From assembly GCF_027023865.1 (NCBI RefSeq), contig NZ_JALVUC010000001.1:1-58732 (forward strand): 58,732 nucleotides of DNA. The letters are read 5' to 3'. The notes below the pieces were generated by a model, which saw nothing but the letters and a program-made list of their open reading frames with translations, was not told where the DNA came from and did no database searches. The position numbers and the translations under genes are program-made. This DNA is from Thermococcus sp. GTDB taxonomy: Archaea > Methanobacteriota_B > Thermococci > Thermococcales > Thermococcaceae. Shown piece by piece: positions 25,734 through 35,348 of this stretch. Each line of letters starts with the position of its first letter. Within the stretch, counting starts at the first letter, position 1.

Positions 25734-25816
25734 AACGTAGCCGAGTCATGGGAGCGTTCTTTATCTTCCAAGCGGCATTCATTTAAAAGGTCTACCCTAA
25801 AACATAAGGGGATAAT

Positions 25817-26104
25817 ATGAAAGTGGGTGAGATACTGAAAATGGTTGATGAGGCCGTGGCGAACCTTGAGATAGCCGTGATAGCTAACCAGAACCGGGTG
25901 TTTGAAAGTCCCCAGACGAGCTACGAGTTCGCCCAGCGCGTTGTTGAACTCCAGGAGGATCTTGATGACCTCAAAAAACTCCGGGAGGAACTATCAAAGC
26001 TCAACCCTGAGGATGAGATGGAGGACCACTATCCGAAGGAGGACGTTAAGAGACTCGTTAAAATGCTCAACCTCTTGGGAGGAATCGACACCCACTTCTA
26101 TTGA
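25817..26104 (+). CDS. Small coiled-coil-like protein of unknown function
   Basis: This is a 95-residue acidic helical protein with no recognised domain. Heptad-like spacing is seen in FAQRVVELQEDLDDLKKLREEL. The ATG at 25817 has GGGGATAAT upstream and a TATA-like CATTTAAAAGG near 25780. Between its stop and the convergent HIT gene (about 120 bases) there is a GGTGG and a short 41-codon frame from 26113 of low complexity that I do not regard as established. Confidence 0.5.
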   Translation: MKVGEILKMVDEAVANLEIAVIANQNRVFESPQTSYEFAQRVVELQEDLDDLKKLREELSKLNPEDEMEDHYPKEDVKRLVKMLNLLGGIDTHFY

Positions 26105-26222
26105 GGTGGTCGTATGGATCTCGGGGAGCCGGGGAGAAGTTGGTCACCTTCTAGGACGCAAGGGCTGGGGAGTCTCTGGAGCACTTCCAGTGGAAGAACG
26201 CAGGGGAGGATACTCGAGGTCG

Positions 26223-26678
26223 TTAAAGTTTCTGTTTAAAGAGCCTCCTCAGCGCTTTAATTTCCTTATCTCTTAGCCTGTTCTCCTCCCATCGCTCCCT
26301 CATACTCAAGCTCTCGTCCTCCAACTCCAGAACGGCCTTCCTTACTCCACCGCGCGGATGGCCGCAGTCGCCCTCCCACCGTGGAATCAGGTGGAGGTGT
26401 AAATGAGGAACCGTCTGGCCCGCCGCCCTTCCAAGGTTCATGCCGACGTTGAAGGCATCTGGCTTCAGCGTTTCCCTCAGGGCCCCCATTGCGAGTTCCA
26501 TCCCCTGGATTAACGCCAGTTTTTCATCCTCCCTCAGATTCTCCCAGCGCTCGACGTGCCTGGCGGGGACGACGAGGAGATGCCCCCTGTTCGCTGGATA
26601 AGCATCGAGCAGAACTTTTATCAGGTCGTCCTCGTAGAGGAGCTGTTCTAGGGGGGGTCTACAGAACGGGCACTCCAT
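26223..26678 (-). CDS. HIT-family nucleotide-binding protein
   Basis: This 151-residue HIT protein contains the defining HLHLHLIPR motif (His-x-His-x-His) near residue 100. It begins with a zinc-like MECPFC and ends with a helical tail. HIT enzymes hydrolyse or transfer nucleotidyl groups (dinucleoside polyphosphates, AMP conjugates). The start at 26678 gives the canonical MECPFC; an in-frame GTG/ATG at 26690 is possible. Length is close to the archaeal norm. It appears monocistronic. Confidence 0.88.
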   Translation of the reverse strand: MECPFCRPPLEQLLYEDDLIKVLLDAYPANRGHLLVVPARHVERWENLREDEKLALIQGMELAMGALRETLKPDAFNVGMNLGRAAGQTVPHLHLHLIPRWEGDCGHPRGGVRKAVLELEDESLSMRERWEENRLRDKEIKALRRLFKQKL

Positions 26679-26732
26679 CACCAACACCAAAGGCTTAAAA
26701 CCGGTTCCTTATAAAAAGTCGCCGGTGGGAGG

Positions 26733-26957
26733 ATGGGTGAGGAAGCACTTGAAGAGATGAAGAGAACCTATCGGAAGTTTCTGGCAACCGGTCTTGGGCT
26801 GATGCTGGTTGCCTTTGCGTTGATGATATCGCACCCCCTTGGGAGAACTGCGTCGCTGGCGCTGGCGATAGTGATATTCCTATTCGCGTTCGTCCCCCTT
26901 GAGTTTGCGCGCAGGATAGCTAGGAGGATGGCGATGGTCACCTTAAGGGACCAATAG
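26733..26957 (+). CDS. Small two-helix membrane protein
   Basis: This 74-residue protein has a charged N-terminus, two adjacent hydrophobic helices (ATGLGLMLVAFALMI and ASLALAIVIFLFAFVPL) and an Arg-rich end, predicting both termini inside. No family was recognised. A TATA-like CCTTATAAAAAG lies at about 26708-26719 and GGTGGGAGG is the ribosome site. It precedes the proteasome operon by about 70 bases and is probably separate from it. Confidence 0.55.
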   Translation: MGEEALEEMKRTYRKFLATGLGLMLVAFALMISHPLGRTASLALAIVIFLFAFVPLEFARRIARRMAMVTLRDQ

Positions 26958-27028
26958 AAAAGCTTAATTAACTGCCCTCCAATTTACATGGGAGAAGGAC
27001 ATAGCGATGATTTATGAGGTGATGTAAA

Positions 27029-27811
27029 ATGGCGTTTGTACCACCACAGGCCGGTTATGACAGGGCTATTACTGTTTTCAGCCCTGACGGAAGGCTTTTC
27101 CAGGTGAACTATGCTAGAGAGGCAGTGAAGCGTGGAGCGACGGCCGTTGGCGTTAAGTGGAAGGATGGTGTTGTTCTGGCCGTTGAGAAGAGGATAACAA
27201 GCAAGCTGATCGAGCCGAGTAGCTACGAGAAGATTTTCCAGATCGACGACCACATAGCGGCCGCCCCGAGCGGTATAATAGCGGACGCGAGGGTTCTCGT
27301 TGACAGGGCCAGGCTGGAGGCCCAAGTTTACCGTCTCACCTACGGCGAACCCGTTCCGCTCAACGTTCTAGTGAAGAAGATATGCGACCTCAAACAGGCC
27401 CACACCCAGTACGGCGGTGTGAGGCCCTTTGGCGCCGCTCTCCTCATGGCCGGCGTCAACGACAAGCCGGAGCTTTATGAGACGGACCCGAGTGGTGCAT
27501 ACTTTGAGTGGAAGGCTGTCGCGATAGGAAGCGGAAGGAACGTGGCAATGGCCATCTTCGAGGAGCACTATAAGGACGACCTTGACATGAAGGGCGCGAT
27601 AAAGCTCGCCATACTCGCCCTGGCCAAGACCCTTGAGGAGCCAAGTGCAGAGGGGATAGAGGTCGCCTACGTAACCATGGATGATAGGAGCTGGAAGAAG
27701 CTCTCTAGGGAAGACGTGGAGAAATACCTCTCTGAAATAGTTGAGGAAGCCAAGGAAGAGGAAGTCGAGGAGAGGGAAGAGGACTACTCCGAACTCGACC
27801 AGAACTACTGA
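27029..27811 (+). CDS. psmA: Proteasome alpha subunit
   Basis: The 260-residue alpha subunit forms the outer rings and gate of the archaeal 20S proteasome. The N-terminal gate segment ([29 protein letters not shown]) is typical, including the YDR motif. The C-terminal tail is a long acidic helix ending in DQNY. The ribosome site is GAGGTGATG. It is the first gene of a five-gene unit with SBDS and the exosome genes, separated by only 11 bases from the next, an order common in archaea that links protein and RNA degradation. Confidence 0.97.
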   Translation: MAFVPPQAGYDRAITVFSPDGRLFQVNYAREAVKRGATAVGVKWKDGVVLAVEKRITSKLIEPSSYEKIFQIDDHIAAAPSGIIADARVLVDRARLEAQVYRLTYGEPVPLNVLVKKICDLKQAHTQYGGVRPFGAALLMAGVNDKPELYETDPSGAYFEWKAVAIGSGRNVAMAIFEEHYKDDLDMKGAIKLAILALAKTLEEPSAEGIEVAYVTMDDRSWKKLSREDVEKYLSEIVEEAKEEEVEEREEDYSELDQNY

Positions 27812-27822
27812 GGTGGCGGGCG

Positions 27823-28533
27823 ATGCCTGTAAGCCTTGATAAAGCTGTCATCGCCCGGCTCAAGACCCACGGCGAGACCTTTGAGGTACTCGTTGACCCT
27901 TACCTTGCGAGGGACTTCAAGGAGGGCAAGGAGGTTCCCATTGAGGAAGTCCTCGCCACGCCCTTCGTTTTCAAAGATGCACACAAGGGAGATAAGGCGA
28001 GCGAACACGAGATGGAGAAGATATTCGGCACCAGCGACCCCTACGAGGTTGCGAAGACCATCCTGAGGAAGGGTGAGGTTCAGCTCACCGCAGAACAGAG
28101 ACGGCAGATGATTGAGGAGAAGAGGCGTTACATAGCGACGGTCATACACAGGCACGCCGTTGATCCAAGAACCGGCTATCCCCATCCCGTCGATAGGATC
28201 CTCAAGGCCATGGAAGAGGCTGGAGTTCACGTTGATCTCTTCAAGGACGCGGAAGCACAGGTTCCGGGGGTCATCAAGGCGATAAGGCCGCTCCTTCCAA
28301 TAAAACTGGAGATGAAGATTATCGCCGTCAAAGTACCCGGCGACTACGTTGGAAAGACCTACGGTGAGGTTAGGAGATTCGGGACGGTTAAAAGGGAGGA
28401 GTGGGCCAGCGACGGCTCGTGGATGCTCCTCATCGAGATTCCTGGGGGAGTTGAGGAGGAATTTTACGAGAAGCTTAACGCCCTTACCAGGGGCAGTGCT
28501 GTAACTAAACTGATAGAGAGGAAGGGGCTATGA
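27823..28533 (+). CDS. SBDS/Sdo1 ribosome maturation factor
   Basis: This 236-residue three-domain protein is orthologous to eukaryotic SBDS, which helps release aIF6/eIF6 from the large ribosomal subunit. The N-terminal FYSH domain ([22 protein letters not shown]) contains the expected basic loop. The middle helical domain ([27 protein letters not shown]) and the C-terminal ferredoxin-like domain ([16 protein letters not shown]) follow. The ATG has GAGGTGG upstream. The stop overlaps the rrp4 start by 4 bases. Confidence 0.95.
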   Translation: MPVSLDKAVIARLKTHGETFEVLVDPYLARDFKEGKEVPIEEVLATPFVFKDAHKGDKASEHEMEKIFGTSDPYEVAKTILRKGEVQLTAEQRRQMIEEKRRYIATVIHRHAVDPRTGYPHPVDRILKAMEEAGVHVDLFKDAEAQVPGVIKAIRPLLPIKLEMKIIAVKVPGDYVGKTYGEVRRFGTVKREEWASDGSWMLLIEIPGGVEEEFYEKLNALTRGSAVTKLIERKGL

Positions 28534-29297
28534 AGAGGATTTTTGTTAAGCCAAGGGAGCTTGTTGTTCCTGGGACTCTACTCGCCCAGGGACCGTATAA
28601 GAACGGAAGAGGAACTTTCAGGGAAGGGAACAGGGTCTACTCAACGGTGGTCGGTCTGGTGGAAGCCAGGGGCGACCTCATACGTGTTATCCCGCTCGAA
28701 GGCCCTTATATGCCTGAGATGGGAGATAACGTCCTTGGAAAGGTAGTGGACGTCCGTTTCTCCAACTGGGCCGTTGACATAGGTGCACCTTACGAGGCCA
28801 GCCTTCGCGTCCAGGACGCCACAGAGGAGCGTATCGACCTCATGAAGACAGACCTAAGAAGGATATTTGATATAGGCGACATAATCTATGCCAAGATAAA
28901 GGGCTACAACGAGATAAACCAGATAGACCTCACCACAAGGGGCATGCCATTCCACGGCGGTCCACTCAGGGGCGGCCGACTAGTGACCATAACGCCGTCG
29001 AAGGTACCGAGGCTCATAGGTAAGGGCGGTTCGATGATCAACCTCATCAAGAAGCTGACCAACACCCGGATAATAGTCGGCCAGAACGGCTGGGTTTGGG
29101 TCAGCGGCAGGAACGACGAGCTTGAAAAGCTCGCCATCGAGGCCATTCTCAAGGTTGACCGCGAGAGCCACACCCAGGGGCTCACCGACAGGATGAAGGA
29201 ATTCCTAACCAAGAGGCTTCAGTCCCTTAAGGAAGAGGGAGTTATCGATGAGGTACCTCAGGTTGAGGAGAGCAACGGTGAAGGTGAGGCAGAATGA
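28530..29297 (+). CDS. rrp4: Exosome RNA-binding subunit Rrp4
   Basis: This 255-residue cap subunit of the archaeal exosome guides RNA to the catalytic ring. An N-terminal domain ([18 protein letters not shown]) is followed by an S1 domain (about 65-135). A KH domain contains [15 protein letters not shown], then an acidic tail follows. Its ATG overlaps the SBDS stop, and its own stop overlaps the rrp41 start, so translation is coupled along the operon. Confidence 0.96.
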   Translation: MKRIFVKPRELVVPGTLLAQGPYKNGRGTFREGNRVYSTVVGLVEARGDLIRVIPLEGPYMPEMGDNVLGKVVDVRFSNWAVDIGAPYEASLRVQDATEERIDLMKTDLRRIFDIGDIIYAKIKGYNEINQIDLTTRGMPFHGGPLRGGRLVTITPSKVPRLIGKGGSMINLIKKLTNTRIIVGQNGWVWVSGRNDELEKLAIEAILKVDRESHTQGLTDRMKEFLTKRLQSLKEEGVIDEVPQVEESNGEGEAE

Positions 29298-30043
29298 TGG
29301 GGAGACCAGAGGGTTTAAAGCTCATAGATGAGAACGGTAGAAGGGTTGATGGCAGGAAGAAGTACGAACTCAGGCCGATAAAGATGGAAATAGGCGTTCT
29401 CAAAAACGCAGATGGTTCGGCCTATGTTGAGTGGGGCAAGAACAAGATTTTGGCGGCCGTTTATGGCCCAAGGGAGATACACCCTAAGCACCTTCAGCGG
29501 CCTGACAGGGGGATCCTGCGCGTTCGCTACAACATGGCCCCCTTCAGCGTTGAGGAGAGGAAGAAGCCCGGCCCGGATAGAAGGAGTGTTGAGATAAGCA
29601 AGGTCGTCCGCGGCGCCCTTGAGCCGGCCCTTCTCCTTGACGCGTTTCCGAGGACGGCAGTTGATGTCTTCATAGAGGTTCTCCAGGCTGATGCCGGGAC
29701 CCGCGTCGCTGGCATAACCGCCGCCTCACTTGCCCTGGCGGATGCAGGCGTCCCGATGAGGGATCTCGTTGCGGCATGTGCCTCTGGAAAGATAGACGGG
29801 GAGATAGTGCTTGACCTCAACAAGGACGAGGACAACTACGGTGAATCTGACATTCCTGTTGCTATAATGCCCCTGAAAAACGACATAACGCTCCTCCAGA
29901 TGGACGGCTACCTCACAAGGGAAGAGTTTATGGAAGCAGTCAAGCTCGCCATCAAGGGTGCAAAGGCCGTATACCAGAAGCAGAGGGAAGCCCTCCGGGA
30001 GAAGTACCTCAAAATAGCAGAGGAGGTCGGTGGAAATGAGTGA
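29294..30043 (+). CDS. rrp41: Exosome catalytic subunit Rrp41
   Basis: This 249-residue RNase PH-type phosphorolytic 3'-5' exoribonuclease starts with [14 protein letters not shown]. The phosphate/active-site region includes [24 protein letters not shown], with the conserved Asp-Gly-Thr-Arg motif as DAGTR. The metal-binding Asp is in [19 protein letters not shown]. It forms the hexameric ring with Rrp42. It overlaps rrp4 by 4 and rrp42 by 8 bases. Confidence 0.96.
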   Translation: MMGRPEGLKLIDENGRRVDGRKKYELRPIKMEIGVLKNADGSAYVEWGKNKILAAVYGPREIHPKHLQRPDRGILRVRYNMAPFSVEERKKPGPDRRSVEISKVVRGALEPALLLDAFPRTAVDVFIEVLQADAGTRVAGITAASLALADAGVPMRDLVAACASGKIDGEIVLDLNKDEDNYGESDIPVAIMPLKNDITLLQMDGYLTREEFMEAVKLAIKGAKAVYQKQREALREKYLKIAEEVGGNE

Positions 30044-30854
30044 TACGGAAGTTATGGCGGGCATAATACGTGACAGGATCCTCTCTCTCCTCAGGGATGG
30101 GAAGCGCATCGACGGCAGGGGGCTTGAGGACTACCGTGAGCTGGAGATCAAGGTCAACGTCATTGAAAAGGCAGAAGGTTCCGCCTGGGTCAAGCTCGGG
30201 AACACGCAGGTCCTCGTAGGGATAAAGGTGGACATGGGCGAGCCGTTCCCGGATTTGCCGGATAGGGGGGTTATAACCACCAACGTTGAGCTCGTGCCAC
30301 TCGCTTCACCAAACTTTGAACCCGGTCCACCCGATGAGAACGCCATCGAGCTGGCGAGGGTAGTTGATAGAGGCATAAGGGAGAGCGAGGCGGTTGAGCT
30401 GGAGAAACTCGTTATAGTACCGGGCAAGCTCGTCCGCGTCGTCTTCATAGACGTCCACGTCCTGGACCACGACGGCAACCTCCTCGATGCAACAGGTATA
30501 GGAGCCATAGCCGCACTACTCACCACAAAAATGCCGAAGGTGGCATACAACGAGGGAACTGAGGAAGTAGAGGTGCTCGACGAGTACGAGCCTCTTCCGG
30601 TCAGGCGGATTCCAATACCGGTGACAATGGCCAAGATAGGAAACACCCTGATCGTCGACCCGAGCCTTGACGAGGAGCTCGTCATGGACGGTAGGATAAC
30701 CATAACCGCCGACGAGAATGGCATGATATCCGCGGCCCAGAAAGGTGAAGGCGGGAGCTTCAAGCTTGAGGAGGTAATGTACGCCATAGACACCTCAATA
30801 AAGAAGGGCGCGGAGCTTAGGGAAAAGGTGCTTGAGGTGGTTAAGTCCACCTGA
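30036..30854 (+). CDS. rrp42: Exosome non-catalytic ring subunit Rrp42
   Basis: This 272-residue RNase PH-fold protein begins [16 protein letters not shown] and contains [15 protein letters not shown]. The catalytic residues of Rrp41 are replaced, as in all Rrp42 proteins, so it serves as structural ring partner. The ATG at 30036 is chosen for the GGTGG 5 bases upstream; a GTG at 30030 is also in frame. The operon appears to end here, followed by 120 bases before sepF. Confidence 0.95.
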   Translation: MSDTEVMAGIIRDRILSLLRDGKRIDGRGLEDYRELEIKVNVIEKAEGSAWVKLGNTQVLVGIKVDMGEPFPDLPDRGVITTNVELVPLASPNFEPGPPDENAIELARVVDRGIRESEAVELEKLVIVPGKLVRVVFIDVHVLDHDGNLLDATGIGAIAALLTTKMPKVAYNEGTEEVEVLDEYEPLPVRRIPIPVTMAKIGNTLIVDPSLDEELVMDGRITITADENGMISAAQKGEGGSFKLEEVMYAIDTSIKKGAELREKVLEVVKST

Positions 30855-30916
30855 GGACTTTTCACTGTTCTCATTCTTTTGTCGGTTCCTTTTCATCCTC
30901 TAGTCATTTCAGAAAG

Positions 30917-30926
30917 AAATATAAAC
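30917..30926 (+). promoter_or_regulatory. TATA box of sepF
   Basis: AAATATAAAC lies about 55 bases before the sepF ATG at 30978, in the 123-base gap after rrp42. GAAAG before it may be the BRE. The longer leader distinguishes it from most promoters in the window. Confidence 0.4.
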
Positions 30927-30977
30927 ACAAACGCCTAGAATAGTTCCAGCCCTTACGATTAACCGGGGGGAACAATC

Positions 30978-31382
30978 ATGGGTTTGTTTGACAGTATTAA
31001 AAAGAAGGATGAAAAGTCAAGGCCGATCAGGAAGCCTCCTGCGTCAGTCAAGAAGGAGGTTTCTTCTTCTAGGCATGACATCGATGTGGTGCCCCTTGAG
31101 GAAGATGTTCTTGCTAAGGAGATAGTTAAACCGCAGATACGCTACCTCAGGAAGGTGGTTGTGACCAGCTACTCGGACCTTGAAAGGATTTCAGAGGAGC
31201 TCCAAAACGGCAATATAATCCTCGTTGATCTCGGTCCGCTTGAGGTCAAGCCTGAGGTTCTTGAGAAAGTTGCGGAACAGCTCAAGGGTATGGTCAGTGC
31301 CCTCGGTGGACAGGCGGCCAAGGTGTGCAAGAACGAGATAAAGCTCATCTTAGTGCCGTCGGACATAAAAATCGCCAAGTGA
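30978..31382 (+). CDS. sepF: Archaeal SepF cell-division protein
   Basis: This 134-residue SepF protein anchors FtsZ to the membrane in archaea. The start MGLFDSIKKKDEK is the amphipathic membrane-binding helix, followed by a basic Pro/Ser linker and the SepF core (RKVVVTSYSDLERISEELQNGNIILVDLG...LKGMVSALGGQAAKVCKNEIKLILVP). The ribosome site is GGGGGGAA. Length and layout match the family. The ATG is kept because it gives the membrane helix. Confidence 0.92.
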   Translation: MGLFDSIKKKDEKSRPIRKPPASVKKEVSSSRHDIDVVPLEEDVLAKEIVKPQIRYLRKVVVTSYSDLERISEELQNGNIILVDLGPLEVKPEVLEKVAEQLKGMVSALGGQAAKVCKNEIKLILVPSDIKIAK

Positions 31383-31405
31383 TTTCGCCTTTCTTCTTCC
31401 TATGA

Positions 31406-31416
31406 CTTTATAAAGG
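31406..31416 (+). promoter_or_regulatory. TATA box of the ZPR1 gene
   Basis: CTTTATAAAGG, a perfect palindromic TATA box, lies 31 bases before the ATG at 31447. Confidence 0.55.
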
Positions 31417-31446
31417 AGACCCCGCCCTATTCTCCGGTGGTGTGAG

Positions 31447-32118
31447 ATGATCGAAAAGCGTGAGAACGAGCTTGGATCAGAAGACGTTAAGGTTGTCACC
31501 CTTGGGAACTGCCCTATATGCGGGGGAAAGGGAACGCTCAAGGCAATCCAGTACGTCCATGATATCCCCTACTTCGGGAAGGTCATGGAGAGCACGATAA
31601 TCTGTGAGAAATGCGGCTACCGTAACGCAGACGTTATTCCGCTGGAGGACAGACCGCCGAAGCTCTACACCGTCAGGGTTGAAAACGAGAAGGACCTTTT
31701 CACTCGCGTTGTGAGGAGCAAGAGTGGAACAATAGAGCTTGACGAGATAGGTGTCAAGGTAGAACCCGGACCCGCTGCGGAAGGCTTCATCACGAACGTT
31801 GAGGGTGTTCTCGAGCGCGTCAAGGAAGCCCTCCTAATGGCGAGGGGATTCAAGGAGGGGGAAGGCGATGAGGAGGCCGTTAAGAAAACCGATGAGATAC
31901 TGGGGTATATTGAAGAGGTTAGGAGAGGCAGGAAGCCGCTCACGATTAAAATAGCCGATCCCCTTGGCAACAGCGCGCTGATAGGAGAGAAGGTCAAAAG
32001 CAGATTTCTAACGCAGGAAGAGGTTGATAGTCTGAGCCTTGGCCCCTATGTGAGGGTCAACCCGGAGGAGTTTGAAGAGTCTTCAGAGAACGCAGAGAAT
32101 AGATCCACTCAGAGATAA
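31447..32118 (+). CDS. ZPR1-type zinc-finger protein
   Basis: This 223-residue archaeal ZPR1 homologue has a zinc finger formed by CPICGGKG and CEKCGYRN, separated by the family's VHDIPYFGKVMESTI. The single beta-sandwich domain follows (VVRSKSGTIELDEIGVKVEPGP). In eukaryotes ZPR1 is a chaperone for eEF1A; an equivalent role here is inference. The ATG at 31447 follows GGTGGTGTG. Confidence 0.92.
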   Translation: MIEKRENELGSEDVKVVTLGNCPICGGKGTLKAIQYVHDIPYFGKVMESTIICEKCGYRNADVIPLEDRPPKLYTVRVENEKDLFTRVVRSKSGTIELDEIGVKVEPGPAAEGFITNVEGVLERVKEALLMARGFKEGEGDEEAVKKTDEILGYIEEVRRGRKPLTIKIADPLGNSALIGEKVKSRFLTQEEVDSLSLGPYVRVNPEEFEESSENAENRSTQR

Positions 32119-32156
32119 ACGACCTCTTTCGCCAGGAGGTTCCTCCTACGGAGAAA

Positions 32157-33167
32157 TCAACTTTCCCCAAGGGCAAGGGAGGCCTTTAGAACATCGCTCA
32201 CGACCCCGCTTGCAGTCTCCTTCGGCCCTGCTCCGGCCCCCCTTATGACCAACTTCCCGAGGAGGTCGGTCTTTATCACCGCCGCGTTCTCGTGACTTCC
32301 AACGGCGAGGGGGCTGCTCCTGAGGATCTCTCTCGGCTCGACGGTTACATTTCCCTCCTCGACCGTCGCGACGAGCCTCACGGTTCTACCCCTTTTCTTC
32401 GCCCTTTGGACTTTCTCCATGTTTACTCTTGATATTCCCCTCACCCTTGCTTCGTCGAAGGTTACCGGCTCGAAGGCGACGCAGTGAAGTATGGTGGCCT
32501 TGTAACCTGCGTCTATTCCTAAAATATCCCCGTCTGGATTTTTCTCGGCTATTCCAAGTGATTGGGCTTCCCTCAGTGCTCCTTCGAAGGTCTCTCCCTC
32601 TTCCATCCGGTTCAGGATGAACGTCGTTGTCGCGTTTAAGACCGCCTCAACCCTCTCAACATCGTCCCCTAAGAGGTTCTCGCGCAGAAGGCCGATTACC
32701 GGCGTCCCCGCCATCACCGTCGCCTCGAATAAGTATGGGAGATCCCTCCTCTCAGCTTCTCTCGTCAACTTCGCATAATGGAATGCCAAGGGAGGCTTGT
32801 TACTTGTGATGACAGCCTTCCCACCCCTTAGTGCTGCCAGATGCCATCTCCAGGCGTTTTCCCCGTTAGTAACGTCGATGACGGCCCCAGAGTCAACCTC
32901 ATTAACGGCTTCCACCGGAGTGAAATTGTAGACCTCGTAGTCGTTTGTCCAGGAGGAGAGCTTTCCAAAGGTCTCTTTGACGAGCAGGGCTTCCTTGAGG
33001 TTTATTCCTTCTGGGAGCCAGATCGTTCCACTAGTGTCGGTGATGCTTACAATCTTAACGTTTATGCCGTACCTCTCACGGAAGAGCTGCTCCTTCTCAA
33101 TAATAACCCTCGCGACGGCCTTTCCAACGTTGCCGAAACCGAGGAGGGAAAGTTTAATCTCCTGCAT
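32157..33167 (-). CDS. hom: Homoserine dehydrogenase
   Basis: This 336-residue enzyme makes homoserine from aspartate semialdehyde for threonine and methionine synthesis. The N-terminal Rossmann motif is LLGFGNVGKAV. The catalytic domain contains VTNGENAW, TSNKPPLAFHY and LGIDAGYKATILHCVAF. There is no C-terminal ACT domain, as usual in archaea. The ATG at 33167 is preceded by GGTGGTG; an in-frame GTG at 33176 is less likely. It is convergent with the ZPR1 gene. Confidence 0.94.
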   Translation of the reverse strand: MQEIKLSLLGFGNVGKAVARVIIEKEQLFRERYGINVKIVSITDTSGTIWLPEGINLKEALLVKETFGKLSSWTNDYEVYNFTPVEAVNEVDSGAVIDVTNGENAWRWHLAALRGGKAVITSNKPPLAFHYAKLTREAERRDLPYLFEATVMAGTPVIGLLRENLLGDDVERVEAVLNATTTFILNRMEEGETFEGALREAQSLGIAEKNPDGDILGIDAGYKATILHCVAFEPVTFDEARVRGISRVNMEKVQRAKKRGRTVRLVATVEEGNVTVEPREILRSSPLAVGSHENAAVIKTDLLGKLVIRGAGAGPKETASGVVSDVLKASLALGES

Positions 33168-33206
33168 TGACACCACCTAAGAGAAAATGGGGGGACTTTA
33201 AAACGC

Positions 33207-34052
33207 TCACCTGTTGAGGATTACCTTTATGATGTCCATATCCCTGGCGATTCCGACTAGCTCGTCCTCTCCTTTTATGACGGGCAGCTGCTCGATCTTG
33301 TACTGCACCATCTTCTGGGCCACGTCGTAGATGCTCATATGTGGTGTGGCCACGATAAGCTCGCGGTTCATTATCTCCTCGACCGGCTTTTTGGGGAGCT
33401 GAAGTTCTGCCTTCTCGAAGAGCAGTGTGGGGTTACTCTCGAGGATCCAATCCTCCTCACTTGAAGCTGCCAGAGCCGTCTGCTTCATCACTCTAATTAC
33501 TTCGCTATCACTTAGGAGATCCGTCTCATCCACCATTCCAACGAGGTTCCCGTCGTCGTCTATGACTGGGATTGCCATTGCATTGCAGAGGAGGAGGCTC
33601 TTGAGGGCGGCTTTAAGTGGCGTTCCGTGCCAGACTACACCGACGTTTCTCTGATAATACTCCTTAATCGTTATGTCCTTCATCTTCTCGTTCTTCGCCA
33701 GATAACGCCGCACGATGTCCCCAACCGTTAGGACACCGAGGACGTGGCTCTCATTATCAACCACCACTACCCTTCTGTAGTCAAGCTCAATCATCTTCCT
33801 AACGGCCTTTTTGAGGTCGTCATCCGGCTTTACGGTGGGAACCTCCCTCCTTATGAGCATCGCTAGCTGATCTTCGTCTGGATGGAGCAGAATCCGCTTT
33901 ACGCTTATGACCCCCGTCAGGGTCTTGGTCTTTTTGTTGATGACTGGGAATGACCTAACCTTGTACTTTCTAAAAAGCTCCAGTGCGTACTCCCTTGTTG
34001 CGGGCAACTCTATGGCCACTGGATCCGGGGTCATCAGGGTTTTCACGCGCAT
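33207..34052 (-). CDS. Protein with four CBS domains
   Basis: The 281-residue protein consists of two Bateman modules (four CBS repeats): VKTLMTPDPVAIELP, VPTVKPDDDLKKAVRKM, the region ending GNLVGMVDETDLLSDSEV, and PVEEIMNRELIVATPHMS. Each ends with a GVLTVGDI-type strand. CBS pairs bind adenine nucleotides and act as energy sensors. No catalytic domain is attached, so it probably regulates another protein. It lies 30 bases upstream of hom on the same strand and may be co-transcribed with it. Confidence 0.9.
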   Translation of the reverse strand: MRVKTLMTPDPVAIELPATREYALELFRKYKVRSFPVINKKTKTLTGVISVKRILLHPDEDQLAMLIRREVPTVKPDDDLKKAVRKMIELDYRRVVVVDNESHVLGVLTVGDIVRRYLAKNEKMKDITIKEYYQRNVGVVWHGTPLKAALKSLLLCNAMAIPVIDDDGNLVGMVDETDLLSDSEVIRVMKQTALAASSEEDWILESNPTLLFEKAELQLPKKPVEEIMNRELIVATPHMSIYDVAQKMVQYKIEQLPVIKGEDELVGIARDMDIIKVILNR

Positions 34053-34137
34053 TTTCTCACCACCGCTTTAAGTTAAAGCGCCCTCACCCTATTTTAATCT
34101 TTTCATGGACATCAGTAAAGGGTTAAAGAAAAGGGGG

Positions 34138-35343
34138 TCAGCCGAGGACGGCTAGGAAAACACCCGCGGCAACCGCCGTTCCTATGACACCAGCAACGTT
34201 CGGACCCATTGCATGCATCAGGATGAAGTTGCCTGGGTCTTCTTCGCTCGCCATCCTCTGGACAACACGCGCTGACATCGGCACCGCTGAAACACCGGCC
34301 GCGCCTATCATCGGGTTGATCTTTCCACCACTGATCTTTTCCATGAACTTCCCAAAGAGTACCCCCCCGGCGGTTGCCGTGGCGAAGGCGACTATGCCGA
34401 GACCTAGGATCATAAGGGTCTGTGCGGTGAGGAAGCTGCTGGCGCGCATCGTGGAGCCGACGCCGAGGCCAAGGAATATTGTGACGATGTTCATAAGCTC
34501 TTCCTGTGCCGCTTTGCTGAGCCTCTCGACGACGCCGCTCTCGCGGAAGAGGTTGCCTATCATGAGCATTCCAACGAGCGGGGCCGCGCTTGGGACGAGG
34601 AGGCCGATGGTTATCATGGCCACTATCGGGAAGAGGATCTTCTCGCGCTTTGAAACCGGCCTGAGTTGTTCCATCCTTATGCGTCTCTCCTCGGGGCTGG
34701 TGAGTGCCTTGATGATGGGCGGCTGGATGAGCGGGACGAGGCTCATATAGGAGTAAGCGGCAACCGCGGTCGCTCCAAGTATCTCCGGCGCGAGTTTTGT
34801 GGTTAGGTAGATGGTGGTTGGTCCGTCGGCGCCTCCAATGATGCCTATGCTTGCCGCCTGGTGGAGGTTAAAGCCGAGGGCTATTGCGGTGAGCATCGCT
34901 ATGAAAACGCCTATCTGCGCCGCCGCGCCCATCAGTGCCGTCTTAGGGTCTGCTATGAGCGGGCCAAAGTCGGTCATTGCCCCAAGGCCGAAGAATATCA
35001 GGAGAGGCACTATCTCCGTCCTTATGAGGGTGTAGTATACTATGTCAAAGAGACCTGGTGGTCCGTAATGTTGGTTCAGGTAACCCAGCATGGCGAATAT
35101 GTTGTCCCCTATGTGCGCGGGCAGATTCGGAGCAACGGGCCAGTTGACTAGGTTCCCGAGGGGTATGTTGACGAGGACGGCGCTTATGCCTATTGGGAGT
35201 AGAAGAAGGGGCTCCATCTTGTACCTGATGGCAAGGTATGCAAGCGTCAGCCCCACTATTATCATAACGATGTTGCCCCACGTTAGGTGGAGCAGACCCA
35301 TCCCCTGGAAGAACGTCATTACTTGGTCTATCATTCCCGCCAT
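34138..35343 (-). CDS. Sodium-pumping decarboxylase beta subunit (OadB/MmdB)
   Basis: This 401-residue polytopic membrane subunit couples decarboxylation of the biotin carboxyl group to Na+ export. It has about nine hydrophobic segments. The conserved Na+-site regions include GGADGPTTIYLTTKLAP, with the key Asp, and the Asn/Ser-rich C-terminal segment LMHAMGPNVAGVIGTAVAAG. The ATG at 35343 has GGTGAG 5 bases upstream. It is the last gene of the four-gene operon. Confidence 0.93.
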   Translation of the reverse strand: MAGMIDQVMTFFQGMGLLHLTWGNIVMIIVGLTLAYLAIRYKMEPLLLLPIGISAVLVNIPLGNLVNWPVAPNLPAHIGDNIFAMLGYLNQHYGPPGLFDIVYYTLIRTEIVPLLIFFGLGAMTDFGPLIADPKTALMGAAAQIGVFIAMLTAIALGFNLHQAASIGIIGGADGPTTIYLTTKLAPEILGATAVAAYSYMSLVPLIQPPIIKALTSPEERRIRMEQLRPVSKREKILFPIVAMITIGLLVPSAAPLVGMLMIGNLFRESGVVERLSKAAQEELMNIVTIFLGLGVGSTMRASSFLTAQTLMILGLGIVAFATATAGGVLFGKFMEKISGGKINPMIGAAGVSAVPMSARVVQRMASEEDPGNFILMHAMGPNVAGVIGTAVAAGVFLAVLG

Positions 35344-35348
35344 GGCCC

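Noticed and set aside
25582-25782. A 66-codon frame upstream of iorA
   Set aside because: Its translation is Arg/His-rich without pattern; a different frame in the same stretch gives a clear membrane helix and is listed instead with low confidence.
26113-26238. A 41-codon frame after the small coiled-coil gene
   Set aside because: It has a GGTGG upstream but a low-complexity Gly/Ser/Arg sequence, and it overlaps the end of the HIT gene.
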